64,000 nt of DNA from Bradyrhizobium sp. CIAT3101 (GTDB taxonomy: Bacteria; Pseudomonadota; Alphaproteobacteria; Rhizobiales; Xanthobacteraceae). Below the pieces are notes generated by a model. It saw only the letters and a program-made list of their open reading frames with translations. It was not told the DNA's origin and ran no database searches. The stretch is from assembly GCF_029714945.1 (NCBI RefSeq), contig NZ_CP121634.1, positions 4,113,001 through 4,177,000 on the forward strand, in the 5' to 3' direction. Of the stretch, positions 1-7,900 are shown piece by piece. The position numbers and the translations under genes are program-made. Numbering within the stretch: the first letter of the stretch is position 1; every line of letters begins with the position of its first letter.

Positions 1-117
1 GGCTCCCCTGCCGCGCCGGCCGGCCCCAGCGCGCTGGACCGGGAGCGGCTGGAACGGGTGCTTGCCGACCTCGTCGCCTGCAAGGACATGCTCGATCAGG
101 CGATGAAGGACGCCTGA
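1..117 (+). CDS. C-terminal end of an unidentified protein
   Basis: Frame 1 is open from the window edge to a TGA at 115-117 and gives the last 38 residues of a protein. The tail is Ala/Pro-rich and then predicted helical (it contains LDRERLERVLADLVACKDML). The start lies outside the window, so length and family are unknown. It reads toward the tRNA gene that begins 110 bases later and is chromosomal, lying outside the integrated element. I do not recognise the family. Confidence 0.55.
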   Translation, partial: GSPAAPAGPSALDRERLERVLADLVACKDMLDQAMKDA

Positions 118-227
118 CCGGCCTTTTGGTCCACTTGGTGGTCCATTCCGGGGGCTTTCGGCGAAGACACCAAAATGGTGCCGGTCGCCTTGCGCAAAGC
201 AGCGATCCTAGCTAATGGAACGACGTT

Positions 228-305
228 CGGAGCGTGGCGCAGCCCGGTTAGCGCACTAGTCTGGGAGACTAGGGGTCGGAGGTTCAAATCCTCTCGCTCC
301 GACCA
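228..305 (+). tRNA. tRNA-Pro (anticodon GGG)
   Basis: The sequence folds as a complete cloverleaf. The acceptor arm is CGGAGCG (228-234) paired with CGCTCCG (295-301), followed by discriminator A and an encoded CCA (303-305). The anticodon stem CTAGT/ACTAG encloses the loop CTGGGAG, giving anticodon GGG at 263-265. The T-loop is GTTCAAATC. The gene is the integration target of the element: its 3' part from 259 onward is repeated at 37943, so the intact copy is chromosomal at its 5' end and element-derived at its 3' end. Confidence 0.97.
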
Positions 306-312
306 TTTTACT
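259..312 (+). repeat. attL, 54-bp direct repeat copy 1
   Basis: These 54 bases recur exactly at 37943-37996. The identity begins in the 5' strand of the anticodon stem of tRNA-Pro and runs through the CCA end plus seven bases (TTTTACT). Left of 259 the two copies differ at once (ACTA against TGCG), and after 312 they diverge again. Crossover near the anticodon loop is usual for many tyrosine recombinases that target tRNA genes. Confidence 0.95.
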
Positions 313-316
313 CAAT

Positions 317-379
317 GTTTACAATGTCGCTTGGAGGCGGTCGGTTTACATCGGACCACCCGTTTACAAGCGGTTTACA
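317..379 (+). promoter_or_regulatory. Four GTTTACA arm-type sites inside attL
   Basis: The heptamer GTTTACA occurs at 317-323, 344-350, 362-368 and 373-379, all in one orientation, immediately inside the attL core. A fifth copy lies at 37851-37857, inside attR. Short direct repeats flanking an att core are the expected arm-binding sites of a lambda-type integrase. The assignment is inferred from position and repetition. Confidence 0.6.
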
Positions 380-533
380 ATTCTGTTCTGTGATCGTTTC
401 TAGACAGCGCGCGTTGCTCCAGTGTTGTGGGCGGCTACTGTTGGCGCGGTATCAACGCGAATCATTGCCCTTCACTTGATCGCGTGCATCGCTGTCCGCG
501 TGGTCCTGCGCACACGACGATGTCAGGAGTCCC

Positions 534-1313
534 GTGAAGTCCGAGCTGAAACCAGCCTTGCGGCGCGAATGGCGGCCTCTGTCGAAGACGGAAGCCGCGC
601 CGTCACCGGAGCCCCGTCCCGATCCCATGGGCCGCTGGGTCGCATGGTCCACCATCGCCAATACGGTCCTGACGTCGCTGATCGGCGGCGCGGCAGCCTA
701 CGTCGCCTACCAGGCTTATCTCGCGACGCAGGGGCAATTCGCCGAGGCGCGCTTGGCCAATCGACCGTGGATCACGGCAGAGCCGTCCGCAAAATCGTTC
801 GAGCTGTCGTTTGGTTATGATGGCAACAACACAGTCCTTCGCGTCCCGCTGAAGCTGCGCAACATCGGCCATTCCCCGGCACAATTCGCATGGATATCCA
901 AGGAGCTTTACGACACCCGGCAAGTCTCCGGCGGCTCACGCACGGCGCCGATGGTTGCGCAGCAACGGTCGCTTTGCCGCGACGATCCGACGTCTTGGAC
1001 GCCCTATTTAAGCCTGTTTCCCGATCAGGAGACGGTGCAGAACTCGGAATTCTTCGTGCTCAACCAATATCTTGATGAGCATCCGAGACCGGGCTGGAAG
1101 AAGACCGACGACGTTGTCGTGACGCTGATCGGCTGTGTGCGATATCTCGACAGCAGCGGGACCGCGCATCACACCTATTTCGCCTACGATCTCCTTCCGG
1201 CGAACAAGGACGGGTCACCGGTCAGTTTTCAAGGCCGCGGCATCGACATCTTCAAGACGAAGCTCGTCACCTATACGGCCGCGCAGGAAGCCGGCCTGTT
1301 CTTTGCCGATTGA
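534..1313 (+). CDS. Membrane-anchored hypothetical protein
   Basis: 259 residues from a GTG start; AGGAG lies 4 bases upstream (525-529), which supports this start. A hydrophilic N-terminus of about 35 residues is followed by one transmembrane segment at about 38-60 (ANTVLTSLIGGAAAYVAYQA) and a soluble domain of about 200 residues. The soluble part contains RPWITAE and a beta-rich region (VPLKLRNIGHSPA) of the kind seen in many small single-span rhizobial proteins of unknown role. It lies between the attL core and the integrase and is convergent with it. I cannot assign a function. Confidence 0.75.
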   Translation: MKSELKPALRREWRPLSKTEAAPSPEPRPDPMGRWVAWSTIANTVLTSLIGGAAAYVAYQAYLATQGQFAEARLANRPWITAEPSAKSFELSFGYDGNNTVLRVPLKLRNIGHSPAQFAWISKELYDTRQVSGGSRTAPMVAQQRSLCRDDPTSWTPYLSLFPDQETVQNSEFFVLNQYLDEHPRPGWKKTDDVVVTLIGCVRYLDSSGTAHHTYFAYDLLPANKDGSPVSFQGRGIDIFKTKLVTYTAAQEAGLFFAD

Positions 1314-1326
1314 TGGCAAAGCAACT

Positions 1327-2433
1327 TCAACGGCGCTTATCGCGATATTCCTCGAGCTTCGCGATCGCATTCGCCGCTAGCACTCCGCGGCGCGCGAGAT
1401 AAAGATCAATCACCTTCTGCGCCTTGTCGACGCTCCAGCACAACGCCTCGGCAATCTCGGGAGCCGTCGCGCCAGCCTCGGCGAGTAGCGTCGCGGCCGT
1501 GCCGCGGTTGTCGTGAAAGTTGAGATCGGCGGTTTTGACGAAGTCCGGGTCGGCGGCGATCGCTTCGGCATTGATGACGTCGAGCTTGTTGCAGTCCTCG
1601 CGCCAGTGCTCGTTGAAATAACGCTTCGCGTAGGCCTTGCCGGTCGGCGTCAGCATGACCAAAGCGCCGGCCTTGGTTTCCTTCAGCGCGTCCAGATGTG
1701 CCTTTAGCTCGCGGGTGGCCGGAATCCAGAGAAGCTTGCCGGTCTTAGTTGAGCGGATCTGCACGCGCTGCCCGTCATAGCGTGTCCAGGGAAACTTGCG
1801 AACATCGCTCGCGCGCATCGCAGTGTTGCGAACCATGATCATCGCTGTTGCCATGGCCGGCCGCGCGGTTTGGATGAACTGCTGCTGCAACTGCTCCGGC
1901 CAAGTCAGATCCGATCGGTGGCTCTTGTAGAGCCGCCCGAACGTGTCGAGTGGGTTAAACTTGATAACTGCCTTTTCCTTCGCATAGGACAGCACGCGCG
2001 CGAGAGCTGCGACCAGATTGTCGGCCGATCGCGGCGAGTCCTTGCCCAGTTCGTTGTGCCAGGCCAGCGCGTCCTTGCGAAACGCCAGCGCATCGTCGGC
2101 GTCGTTGAACGTGGCTGCGGGACAGCTGCCCCAGCGCGCCTCGATCCGCTTCAGCTTCCAGACATACTGGCGCCGATGCTCTTCGCTCAGGTTATCGAAG
2201 TAGGCGGATTGGTCGAAGTGGCGGATCAGCTGCACCACGGTGTCTGCGCCGCGTGTGCGCATCGCCTTCTCGGCCGTGGCATAGCTCTCGGCGAGCCGGG
2301 CTTCATCAAGCGGCAGGCCAGTCGCCCGGTGGTAGAGGTGGACCTTGATCGATCCATCCTTCTGCCGCTTCTTGACGCGATGGACGCCCTTCAGCTTCAG
2401 GGGCTTGTCAGGCGGCTTGGGTCTTCCGCGCAT
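1327..2433 (-). CDS. Tyrosine-type integrase (element integrase)
   Basis: 368 residues. The C-terminal catalytic domain (about 185-350) carries the tyrosine recombinase residues: R207 (MRASDV), K230 (STKTGK), H307 and R310 (HDNR), W333 in the usual H/W place and nucleophile Y345 (DLYLAR). An N-terminal SAM-like core-binding domain covers about 65-165. It would catalyse strand exchange between attP and the tRNA-Pro attB. Its start overlaps the 3' end of the excisionase-like gene by 26 bp, so the two are translationally coupled. It lies about 1.1 kb from attL, as is usual for an element's own integrase. Confidence 0.93.
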   Translation of the reverse strand: MRGRPKPPDKPLKLKGVHRVKKRQKDGSIKVHLYHRATGLPLDEARLAESYATAEKAMRTRGADTVVQLIRHFDQSAYFDNLSEEHRRQYVWKLKRIEARWGSCPAATFNDADDALAFRKDALAWHNELGKDSPRSADNLVAALARVLSYAKEKAVIKFNPLDTFGRLYKSHRSDLTWPEQLQQQFIQTARPAMATAMIMVRNTAMRASDVRKFPWTRYDGQRVQIRSTKTGKLLWIPATRELKAHLDALKETKAGALVMLTPTGKAYAKRYFNEHWREDCNKLDVINAEAIAADPDFVKTADLNFHDNRGTAATLLAEAGATAPEIAEALCWSVDKAQKVIDLYLARRGVLAANAIAKLEEYRDKRR

Positions 2434-2659
2434 TCTCGGCCTTCCAGCGCTGGTAGGGGGTAAGCTCGGTCTCGAAATCTGTCACAAGCCCGGAGGCGCG
2501 GTCCAGAGCGGCATCGAGAGCCTTCCGGTCCCATCTGTTGGTACCCTGGATCGCCTTTGGAACGATTCCCTTCTGAAGCCAGCTATCGAACGCAGCCAAC
2601 GTCTTACAGCCGCAATAATCAGCGGCCTCTTGTTTTGTGAGACAGCGCTTTTCTGTCAC
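2408..2659 (-). CDS. Excisionase-like small HTH protein
   Basis: 83 residues from a GTG start at 2659; GAGG seven bases upstream supports it. The sequence TKQEAADYCGCKTLAAFDSW resembles the winged-helix MerR/Xis-type DNA-binding motif, followed by a recognition segment (RWDRKALDAALD). Such proteins bend att DNA and favour excision. It is directly upstream of the integrase gene and overlaps it by 26 bp, the usual xis-int arrangement. Longer in-frame openings upstream overlap the second recombinase gene and lack coding character, so I reject them. Confidence 0.82.
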   Translation of the reverse strand: MTEKRCLTKQEAADYCGCKTLAAFDSWLQKGIVPKAIQGTNRWDRKALDAALDRASGLVTDFETELTPYQRWKAENARKTQAA

Positions 2660-2826
2660 GAGAGTGCCTCGATACAGTTCAAATGCTGCTTGGGAGGTGA
2701 TCCCTTGCAACCGCGAACAACCGCGGTCGCTCCTGACTACGAGAAGGCGGCTAGATCGCAAAAATGCGTAAGTCGTGGCCGGAACTCGTACGACATTGAC
2801 ATAGCATAAGCGGGGGCAATGCCGAG

Positions 2827-3849
2827 CTAAACCAGAGCGAAACTTGCCGCGTTGCCCTCGAAGAGCGAGCCGATACGGATGTATTCGAGCGTCGTCGTGA
2901 AAGACTTGTGGCGCAGTTGCCGCTGTATCGCGTGTCCGGGCGCGCCGTTCTTGGCCGCCGATGTTGCCAGTCCGGATCTGAGCGAATGGCCGGAGAAGGT
3001 GTTGGCTAGAGCATAAGCCTTTTCGGCGCTCAGCCCCTCGGCCAAAGCCGTGTTTCCGACCACTCGCTTCACAACAAGGGCTACGCCCGCGCCGGTGATC
3101 GCGTTGGCAGCCATCCTGCCATGCCGACTGATCGGTCGGAAGATCGGCCCTTGCGTGATGCCTGAGACGGCGAGCCATGCTCTATAGGCTCGTACGGGGC
3201 AAACGGCCTCGTCTCTACCGAAAGGAATACCGATCGCTTCCTCTTCGCCCTCCTGGTTCGTCTTCGAGGTTGCCAACTGCACTACGAGGCCGTCAGGCGT
3301 CTCCTCTATCCAACCGGGGGCCTCCGCACATTGAGCAATCCACAGCCCGGCCAGTTCAGATCGACGGAGGCCAGCGGCAAAGCCGACCAACAAGAGAGCG
3401 CGGTCTCGATGGCCCTGCAGCGTCGTGGGCAGCGCTTGGATGGCCCTTCGCAAATCAGGTGACATCAAAGGCGCCTTCTTCGTCGCCCGCACGCGATGCT
3501 TATTGCGCAGCCCCTGCCAGAAGACGCGAAATCGCTCGTCCGAGGTCTCGATCTGGGAGCCGCGGGCCCTGTGGATGACCCGGATGGCGGTCAAGCGCCG
3601 GAGCAGCGTCGACACCTTGAGCGCGCCAGCATGGGCAGTGAGGTAAGGTACGATCGTCTCGAAGAGGGCGGCCGGAAAGGAAGCGCGGTCGTGCGCCGCG
3701 CACCAGGCTTCAAAATGCTCCCAGTCGGTCTTGTAGGCGCGTTGCGTGTTCTTCGAGTGAGCGTTTTTGACGTACTCGCCGGCACGCTCGCGCAACTCTT
3801 CCATGACAGTAGGCAGACTCATGGTCTGCACGATGAGCTCGGTAGTCAT
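2827..3849 (-). CDS. Second tyrosine recombinase, XerC/D-like
   Basis: 340 residues with a SAM-like N-terminal domain (about 15-110) and a full catalytic set: R162 (GLRRSEL), K196 (TSKTNQ), H288 and R291 (GHSLRSG), H314 (LRHKS) and Y323 (LEYIR). It differs clearly from the first integrase and looks like the XerC/D or phage-integrase class that acts on short symmetric sites. A 22-bp site of the element-wide repeated family lies 16 bp upstream of its start codon. That pairing suggests this enzyme acts on the repeated sites, which is inference. It could instead share att recombination with the first enzyme. Confidence 0.9.
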   Translation of the reverse strand: MTTELIVQTMSLPTVMEELRERAGEYVKNAHSKNTQRAYKTDWEHFEAWCAAHDRASFPAALFETIVPYLTAHAGALKVSTLLRRLTAIRVIHRARGSQIETSDERFRVFWQGLRNKHRVRATKKAPLMSPDLRRAIQALPTTLQGHRDRALLLVGFAAGLRRSELAGLWIAQCAEAPGWIEETPDGLVVQLATSKTNQEGEEEAIGIPFGRDEAVCPVRAYRAWLAVSGITQGPIFRPISRHGRMAANAITGAGVALVVKRVVGNTALAEGLSAEKAYALANTFSGHSLRSGLATSAAKNGAPGHAIQRQLRHKSFTTTLEYIRIGSLFEGNAASFALV

Positions 3850-3864
3850 CGCGTTGTCCGTTCT

Positions 3865-3886
3865 GATAATTGAGGGTTATCGAAAG
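3865..3886 (+). repeat. Repeated GATAA-N7-TTATC site, copy 1
   Basis: GATAA (3865-3869), TTGAGGG, TTATC (3877-3881), GAAAG (3882-3886), then TCAG. It sits just upstream of the second recombinase gene, whose start is at 3849 on the minus strand. One of seven copies, all inside the element and in the same orientation. Confidence 0.8.
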
Positions 3887-3924
3887 TCAGAGGGGGCCGC
3901 CGTACTTGACGGCGGCCGTCGTCT

Positions 3925-4749
3925 CTAGTCGAAGCTGTAATTGGAATGGTAATAGCCGACCACGTCGGGGACCGGCCGCCTCGAGAGCCTGGTCAGCGCC
4001 CTGAGGAGATTGTTGCAGTGGGAGGCGCCGAGTGTGTCGTCCTCAACGCCTCCTTCCGTGATGATCGAAAGGAGGAAACTCGCCAGAGCGGCGCACCCTT
4101 CTACAGTGATAGGCACCGCCCGTTCGATCTCTTGCAAGGTTTCGTGCTCAGCGGCTTGCGCGGCAGCATATTCATCGCGCGCCTGCTCGTAAGAAAGAGA
4201 GGACCACACGCGTTGGAAACCTTCGACATCTAGTTGAAGCTGTTTGTGATGCTCTTCTCGCGAGTTTGCGCCAATCCAAGTATCCGCAATGTGCTGGGCG
4301 AATTCAGGGGTTTCGTCGAAGAAGGCGTCGATTTCGGCGGCGCTGATCGCAAATTTGTCTAGCGCCAGCGTGACGCGGGGTTGACGATGGTGTGGTGCGG
4401 GAAGGCTTTCATCAAAACAGTCGATGGCATACCTAGCCCGACCTTCGGCGACGGCCTGCTTTCCGTAGAGCTCGAGCAAACCGAAGATCGGGTCGATTGT
4501 TGTCGTGGCTCTCTTCATGATCTGTCGCCTGCCGACAAGTGGCTGCGACGATTGCAGGGCGAGGGCGGTCGGGTTGGCCTTGGCCGTGGCTGTCTTACTC
4601 ATTGAACTATGCTCCGTCTGGTTGGCCGGCTTTCGCTTGCCGGTGGCTTCATTCGGAGGCGTCTTGCGTGAGCTGGCAACCTTCTTCTTCTTGGAAGAAG
4701 CAGTGTCTCCAGACGGAGTCGTGCTATCGTCGGAATCAGCCTTCGGCAT
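3925..4749 (-). CDS. Hypothetical protein with basic Ser/Lys/Thr-rich N-terminus
   Basis: 274 residues. The first about 75 residues are low-complexity and rich in Lys, Ser, Thr and Pro, and look disordered. The rest is predicted alpha-helical with acidic stretches (FFDETPEFAQHIAD, REEHHKQLQLDVEGF). No catalytic motif or membrane segment is visible. It is divergent from the RHH gene at 4832, and the 82 bp between them contain a perfect 22-bp palindrome. I do not recognise the family; similar proteins are often seen in rhizobial accessory regions. Confidence 0.72.
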   Translation of the reverse strand: MPKADSDDSTTPSGDTASSKKKKVASSRKTPPNEATGKRKPANQTEHSSMSKTATAKANPTALALQSSQPLVGRRQIMKRATTTIDPIFGLLELYGKQAVAEGRARYAIDCFDESLPAPHHRQPRVTLALDKFAISAAEIDAFFDETPEFAQHIADTWIGANSREEHHKQLQLDVEGFQRVWSSLSYEQARDEYAAAQAAEHETLQEIERAVPITVEGCAALASFLLSIITEGGVEDDTLGASHCNNLLRALTRLSRRPVPDVVGYYHSNYSFD

Positions 4750-4809
4750 GACTTACCTCGTGCTCGATGGTTAGAGTCGAGCAGGTGTTCCAGCACTTGT
4801 TCGACTCGC

Positions 4810-4831
4810 GATTTTATGGCACCATAAAATC
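4810..4831. promoter_or_regulatory. Perfect palindromic operator abutting the RHH gene
   Basis: GATTTTATGG and CCATAAAATC form a perfect 10-bp inverted repeat with a 2-bp spacer (CA). Its last base directly precedes the ATG at 4832. The position between divergent genes suggests an operator for the RHH protein itself. Binding there would cover its start codon, and it could also affect the divergent gene at 4749. Confidence 0.7.
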
Positions 4832-5023
4832 ATGAAGTCAACAATAAGTAGCGCTAAAAAATCAAAAAGAGGCCGGCCGCCGGTCGAGAGCGAGGCTATC
4901 AACGTGCGGATGTCTGCCATTGCGCTTAAGGCAATCGATGACTGGCGCCGCAAACAAGCTGATTTGCCTGGACGTCCGGAGGCTATTCGACGGCTCGTCG
5001 AGATTGCGCTGGGCAAAAAGTGA
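4832..5023 (+). CDS. Small ribbon-helix-helix DNA-binding protein
   Basis: 63 residues. A basic N-terminus (KKSKRGRPPV) precedes the ribbon strand INVRMS and two helices (AIALKAIDDWRRKQ, GRPEAIRRLVEIAL), the layout of Arc/MetJ-type ribbon-helix-helix proteins. It probably acts as an autorepressor through the palindrome at 4810-4831. The operator overlaps the place where a ribosome-binding site would be, and I see no good Shine-Dalgarno sequence. No toxin partner is adjacent on the same strand. Confidence 0.82.
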   Translation: MKSTISSAKKSKRGRPPVESEAINVRMSAIALKAIDDWRRKQADLPGRPEAIRRLVEIALGKK

Positions 5024-5109
5024 ATCGGGCAGGTGTCTGCCCGAGATGGCACATCGCCTCTCCTAGGAGGTCGTACCAGTCGGGGCGATAGCACCCCGAG
5101 GCGGCTTGA

Positions 5110-5502
5110 TCAGGCCGCAATCGCTTTCTTGGCGGCTTGTGCAAGAAAGCCGGATCGAGTGAAGCCGTGCTGTTCGGCATAGTGATCGATCTCGCTCAGA
5201 ACGTCGGCCGGAAGAGTGATGTTTACTCGCACGCTCTTCACATCTTCTGCAGGCGCGGGAATGAGCACTGCAACGCCGTCTCTGTTCTCAGTGTTCGCCA
5301 TTATCTCCTCGAGAGAGGAGGGCTCAGGTACAGCTTCGCCGTCTGCTGCCATACCTTCCAGATGAAGGGCCAGGGCTTCTGCGGCCATAGCGCGCGCATC
5401 GTCCAGATCCGTGCCGGCGGTGATCACGCCGGGAAGATCAGGAAACGAAACACCATAGTCGCTGTCCGCGTCTTTATGGATCAGTGCAATATAGTATCGC
5501 AT
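5110..5502 (-). CDS. hicB: HicB-family antitoxin
   Basis: 130 residues. The N-terminal HicB partial RNase H-like fold (YYIALIHKDADSDYGVSFPD, then LPGVITAGTDLDDA) is followed by a C-terminal ribbon-helix-helix domain (VRVNITLPADVLSEIDHYAE, SGFLAQAAKKAI). It neutralises HicA and represses the operon. It follows hicA by 46 bp on the minus strand, the usual toxin-first order. The palindrome covering the hicA start is its likely operator. Confidence 0.93.
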   Translation of the reverse strand: MRYYIALIHKDADSDYGVSFPDLPGVITAGTDLDDARAMAAEALALHLEGMAADGEAVPEPSSLEEIMANTENRDGVAVLIPAPAEDVKSVRVNITLPADVLSEIDHYAEQHGFTRSGFLAQAAKKAIAA

Positions 5503-5548
5503 GTGAGTTCCCCTCCTTGGGTGGGCCGGTGGCCCTCTCTATGCGGTG

Positions 5549-5737
5549 TCATTTCAGTTTCAGGTTGGCTTGCTTCTCGATGTTCTTCAGCGTCCCAATC
5601 GGAATGTCCCGCTTCGGATGAGGGACCGTGACGCGGCCCTTCTTGGTCGGGTGTTTGAATTGAATGTGGCTGCCTTTCTGGGCAACCTGTTCCCATCCGT
5701 CGGCGTTCAGAGCTTTGATAAGGTCAGCCGATTTCAT
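5549..5737 (-). CDS. hicA: HicA-family mRNA interferase toxin
   Basis: 62 residues, the usual HicA length. It has the dsRBD-like fold with catalytic His24 in GSHIQFKHP and the conserved end VPHPKRDIPIGTLKNI. It cleaves mRNA in a ribosome-independent manner. No Shine-Dalgarno sequence is seen. A TTGACC/TACAAA pair upstream on the minus strand would put the transcript start at or next to the ATG, so the transcript may be leaderless. First gene of hicAB. Confidence 0.93.
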   Translation of the reverse strand: MKSADLIKALNADGWEQVAQKGSHIQFKHPTKKGRVTVPHPKRDIPIGTLKNIEKQANLKLK

Positions 5738-5758
5738 ACGTATTTGTACACACGTATG
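5735..5758. promoter_or_regulatory. Candidate hicAB operator
   Basis: CATACGT (5735-5741) and ACGTATG (5752-5758) form a perfect 7-bp inverted repeat with a 10-bp spacer that overlaps the hicA start codon and the likely -10 element. HicB RHH domains bind such dyads, so it is the likely autoregulatory site. Confidence 0.65.
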
Positions 5759-5990
5759 GAGCGGGTGGTCAACGCATTAATACACACCGTCTCTCCAATC
5801 GTTCCGTCCTACGTCGTGGGGAGGCCCTGATTCGCCCGCTTTGGAATGACGCGCGGGTAATCGGATGAACCTCGTTTCTCGGTAACGTCCTGATATCGCT
5901 TAGATATAACGTTATAGGCACGTTCATACTTGATTTTTTATAGAAAAAGGACGATGCACTTCAGTAGCGTAGCCACCTAAGGGGCAGGCA

Positions 5991-6683
5991 TTGGATCAGC
6001 CGTCTATTGAGCGAGCGCGGAATATTCTCCTTCGCGATCTCGATCCTGACTTTGTGGAGAAAATTGCTGTCGAGTTGGGATGGCAATACGACGGGCTTTA
6101 CGAGGAACTCGCGAACGATTCCGCCCAGCTCGACCATTCTAGAGAGGAAGAGTTCAATCGACGCAGAGCTGATTGTGCAAAACGCGCGATTGCTCGAGCA
6201 TGTCAGCAACACGGGATTCCGTTCGAAGAACGTCGCCTTGCGTGCAATGGTCAATACAAGCTGCTCGCGAAGATTGGCCGGGTAATCTTGATCCAGGAGC
6301 CGATCTTGACCTTGGATGATCATCCCGCCGTTGCTGACTATAAGATCGAACTGTCGGACGTGCACGGTTTTGTTCGACAACTCGAGCTCGATCTTGGAGA
6401 TCAGCCGCATCGGATCCGTGATTGGAGTGGTTGCGTGCTCGCAGTCCTTTTGCATGGAGCCGCAGGCCCGAGGTTTAGCCGGCAGGACAAAGCGCTCGGC
6501 AGGGCGATGCTTGCTATTCCCGATGCCGCATACTCGCACTGGACCACGCGATTGGACCTTCAGACAATCGCAATGTTTGGTCGCGTCTTGCCAAATGAAG
6601 CCGATCGGGACATTGAGATCGCCCAGGAAGACCATGTGAGAGTTACGCCGAAGCGGCGCAACGATAAAGCGGAATTCGGTTAA
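5991..6683 (+). CDS. Unknown partner of the XRE-ImmA/IrrE protein
   Basis: 230 residues from a TTG start at 5991, chosen because AAGGGG lies a few bases upstream; the stop overlaps the next start (TAATG at 6681-6685), so the two genes are coupled. The protein is acidic to neutral and soluble, with a helical N-terminus (ERARNILLRDLDPDFVEKIA) and a central beta region (YKLLAKIGRVILIQEPI). No catalytic motif is recognised. By analogy with XRE-COG2856 pairs it may be the regulated or toxic half of a two-gene module; this is inference. The approximately 250-bp gap upstream is AT-richer and likely holds the promoter. Confidence 0.72.
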   Translation: MDQPSIERARNILLRDLDPDFVEKIAVELGWQYDGLYEELANDSAQLDHSREEEFNRRRADCAKRAIARACQQHGIPFEERRLACNGQYKLLAKIGRVILIQEPILTLDDHPAVADYKIELSDVHGFVRQLELDLGDQPHRIRDWSGCVLAVLLHGAAGPRFSRQDKALGRAMLAIPDAAYSHWTTRLDLQTIAMFGRVLPNEADRDIEIAQEDHVRVTPKRRNDKAEFG

Positions 6684-7900
6684 TGCCTGTTGGACTGCAA
6701 GCTTTCAGAGGAAAACGCCTTCGTGAGGCGAGGCTTGCTCGAGGCCTCTTCATGAATGCACTTGGAGATATGCTCGGTGTTACCGGGACTGCGATCTCGC
6801 GCTATGAGGATGACATCGACAAGCCTCAACACGATCGGGCGGTCGCGATTGCTAGGCATCTGAATTTTCCTCTTGAGTTCTTTCTCCAGCCGGAGTGGGC
6901 AGAACGGCCGCAAATTGTCCATTGGCGCTCGCGTTCGGCGGAAACCAAATACGCGCGCGAAATGACTGAGCAGCGCATGATTTGGATGTGCGAGCTCTTC
7001 TCATATCTTGAGCGGGAAGTGAATTTTCCCGTCTTGGACCTGCCCGATTTGAAGTTGCCAGACTTCCGAGCGATCACGTCTGCAACGATCGAAGCGGCGG
7101 CCGAGACGCTAAGGAAGCATTGGAAGCTTCGGGATCTGCCGATCCCCGATGCATGCCTGGCCTTGGAGAACGCGGGAATTCCTGTCGTAAATCTAGAAAT
7201 TACTTCTGAAAAGCAGGACGGCTTTTGTTTTCATTCGGAGTCCTTGGGGCGACCGTTCGTCGGCATCAACTCGCTGCACATCAGTGCCGCTCGGGCTCGG
7301 TATGACGTTGCTCACGAGCTCGGCCACATTGTGCTTCACCGAGGCGTGACTTTCCAGCAATTGCGGGATCCACTCCTAAATAAGCAGATCGAACAGCAGG
7401 CTCACCGTTTCGCAGGTGCCTTCTTGTTCCCGAGAGAGGCGTTTCGTTTTGAGGTGAGTCGCCCGACCCTCGATTATTTTTGCGCACTTAAGAAGCGGTG
7501 GGGAATTTCAATTGCCGCCATGATTTACCGTGCGTTTGATCTCGGAATGATTGATGGAGAAGAACGGAGCATTCTCTATCGAAATTTGGCCAGGCGTGGA
7601 TGGCGTGGACCGCTGCAAGAGCCTTTCGATGGTCCCTCTGAGATGCCAATCGAACGGCCGAGGATGATCCGCCGCGGCATGCGGGTTGTTGTTGAACTCG
7701 GCACTAGCAAGGCGGCCATCAAAGCTGCACTGAATCTTCCCGAAAAAGAGATTGAGCAGATCGCGGGCCTGGAGCCAGGCTTCTTTCGTCCTGTTGCAGA
7801 GCTCCACAACCTTGCAGTGGCAAAGCGGCCAGCCCTTAAGGCCGTCGACGTCGAAAGTGGCGAGGTGATCGAATTTCCGCACGCTACAAAGCGATCATAG
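6683..7900 (+). CDS. XRE-family regulator with ImmA/IrrE metallopeptidase domain
   Basis: 405 residues. The N-terminal helix-turn-helix (about 8-65) contains RLREARLARGL and GVTGTAISRYE. The zinc peptidase domain carries H211-E212-L-G-H215 followed by downstream residues (QAHRFAGAFLFPREAF) typical of COG2856/DUF955. In ImmA and IrrE this domain cleaves or controls a repressor. Here both parts are fused, as in many mobile-element regulators and COG2856-type toxin-antitoxin units. A TAATG overlap couples it to the gene before it. It may be the element's lysogeny or stress switch. A copy of the repeated site lies 11 bp after its stop. Confidence 0.9.
   Translation: MPVGLQAFRGKRLREARLARGLFMNALGDMLGVTGTAISRYEDDIDKPQHDRAVAIARHLNFPLEFFLQPEWAERPQIVHWRSRSAETKYAREMTEQRMIWMCELFSYLEREVNFPVLDLPDLKLPDFRAITSATIEAAAETLRKHWKLRDLPIPDACLALENAGIPVVNLEITSEKQDGFCFHSESLGRPFVGINSLHISAARARYDVAHELGHIVLHRGVTFQQLRDPLLNKQIEQQAHRFAGAFLFPREAFRFEVSRPTLDYFCALKKRWGISIAAMIYRAFDLGMIDGEERSILYRNLARRGWRGPLQEPFDGPSEMPIERPRMIRRGMRVVVELGTSKAAIKAALNLPEKEIEQIAGLEPGFFRPVAELHNLAVAKRPALKAVDVESGEVIEFPHATKRS

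Noticed and set aside
2660..3178. Longer start for the excisionase frame (up to 3178)
   Set aside because: It would overlap the second recombinase gene deeply and the extra sequence is Arg-rich without coding character.
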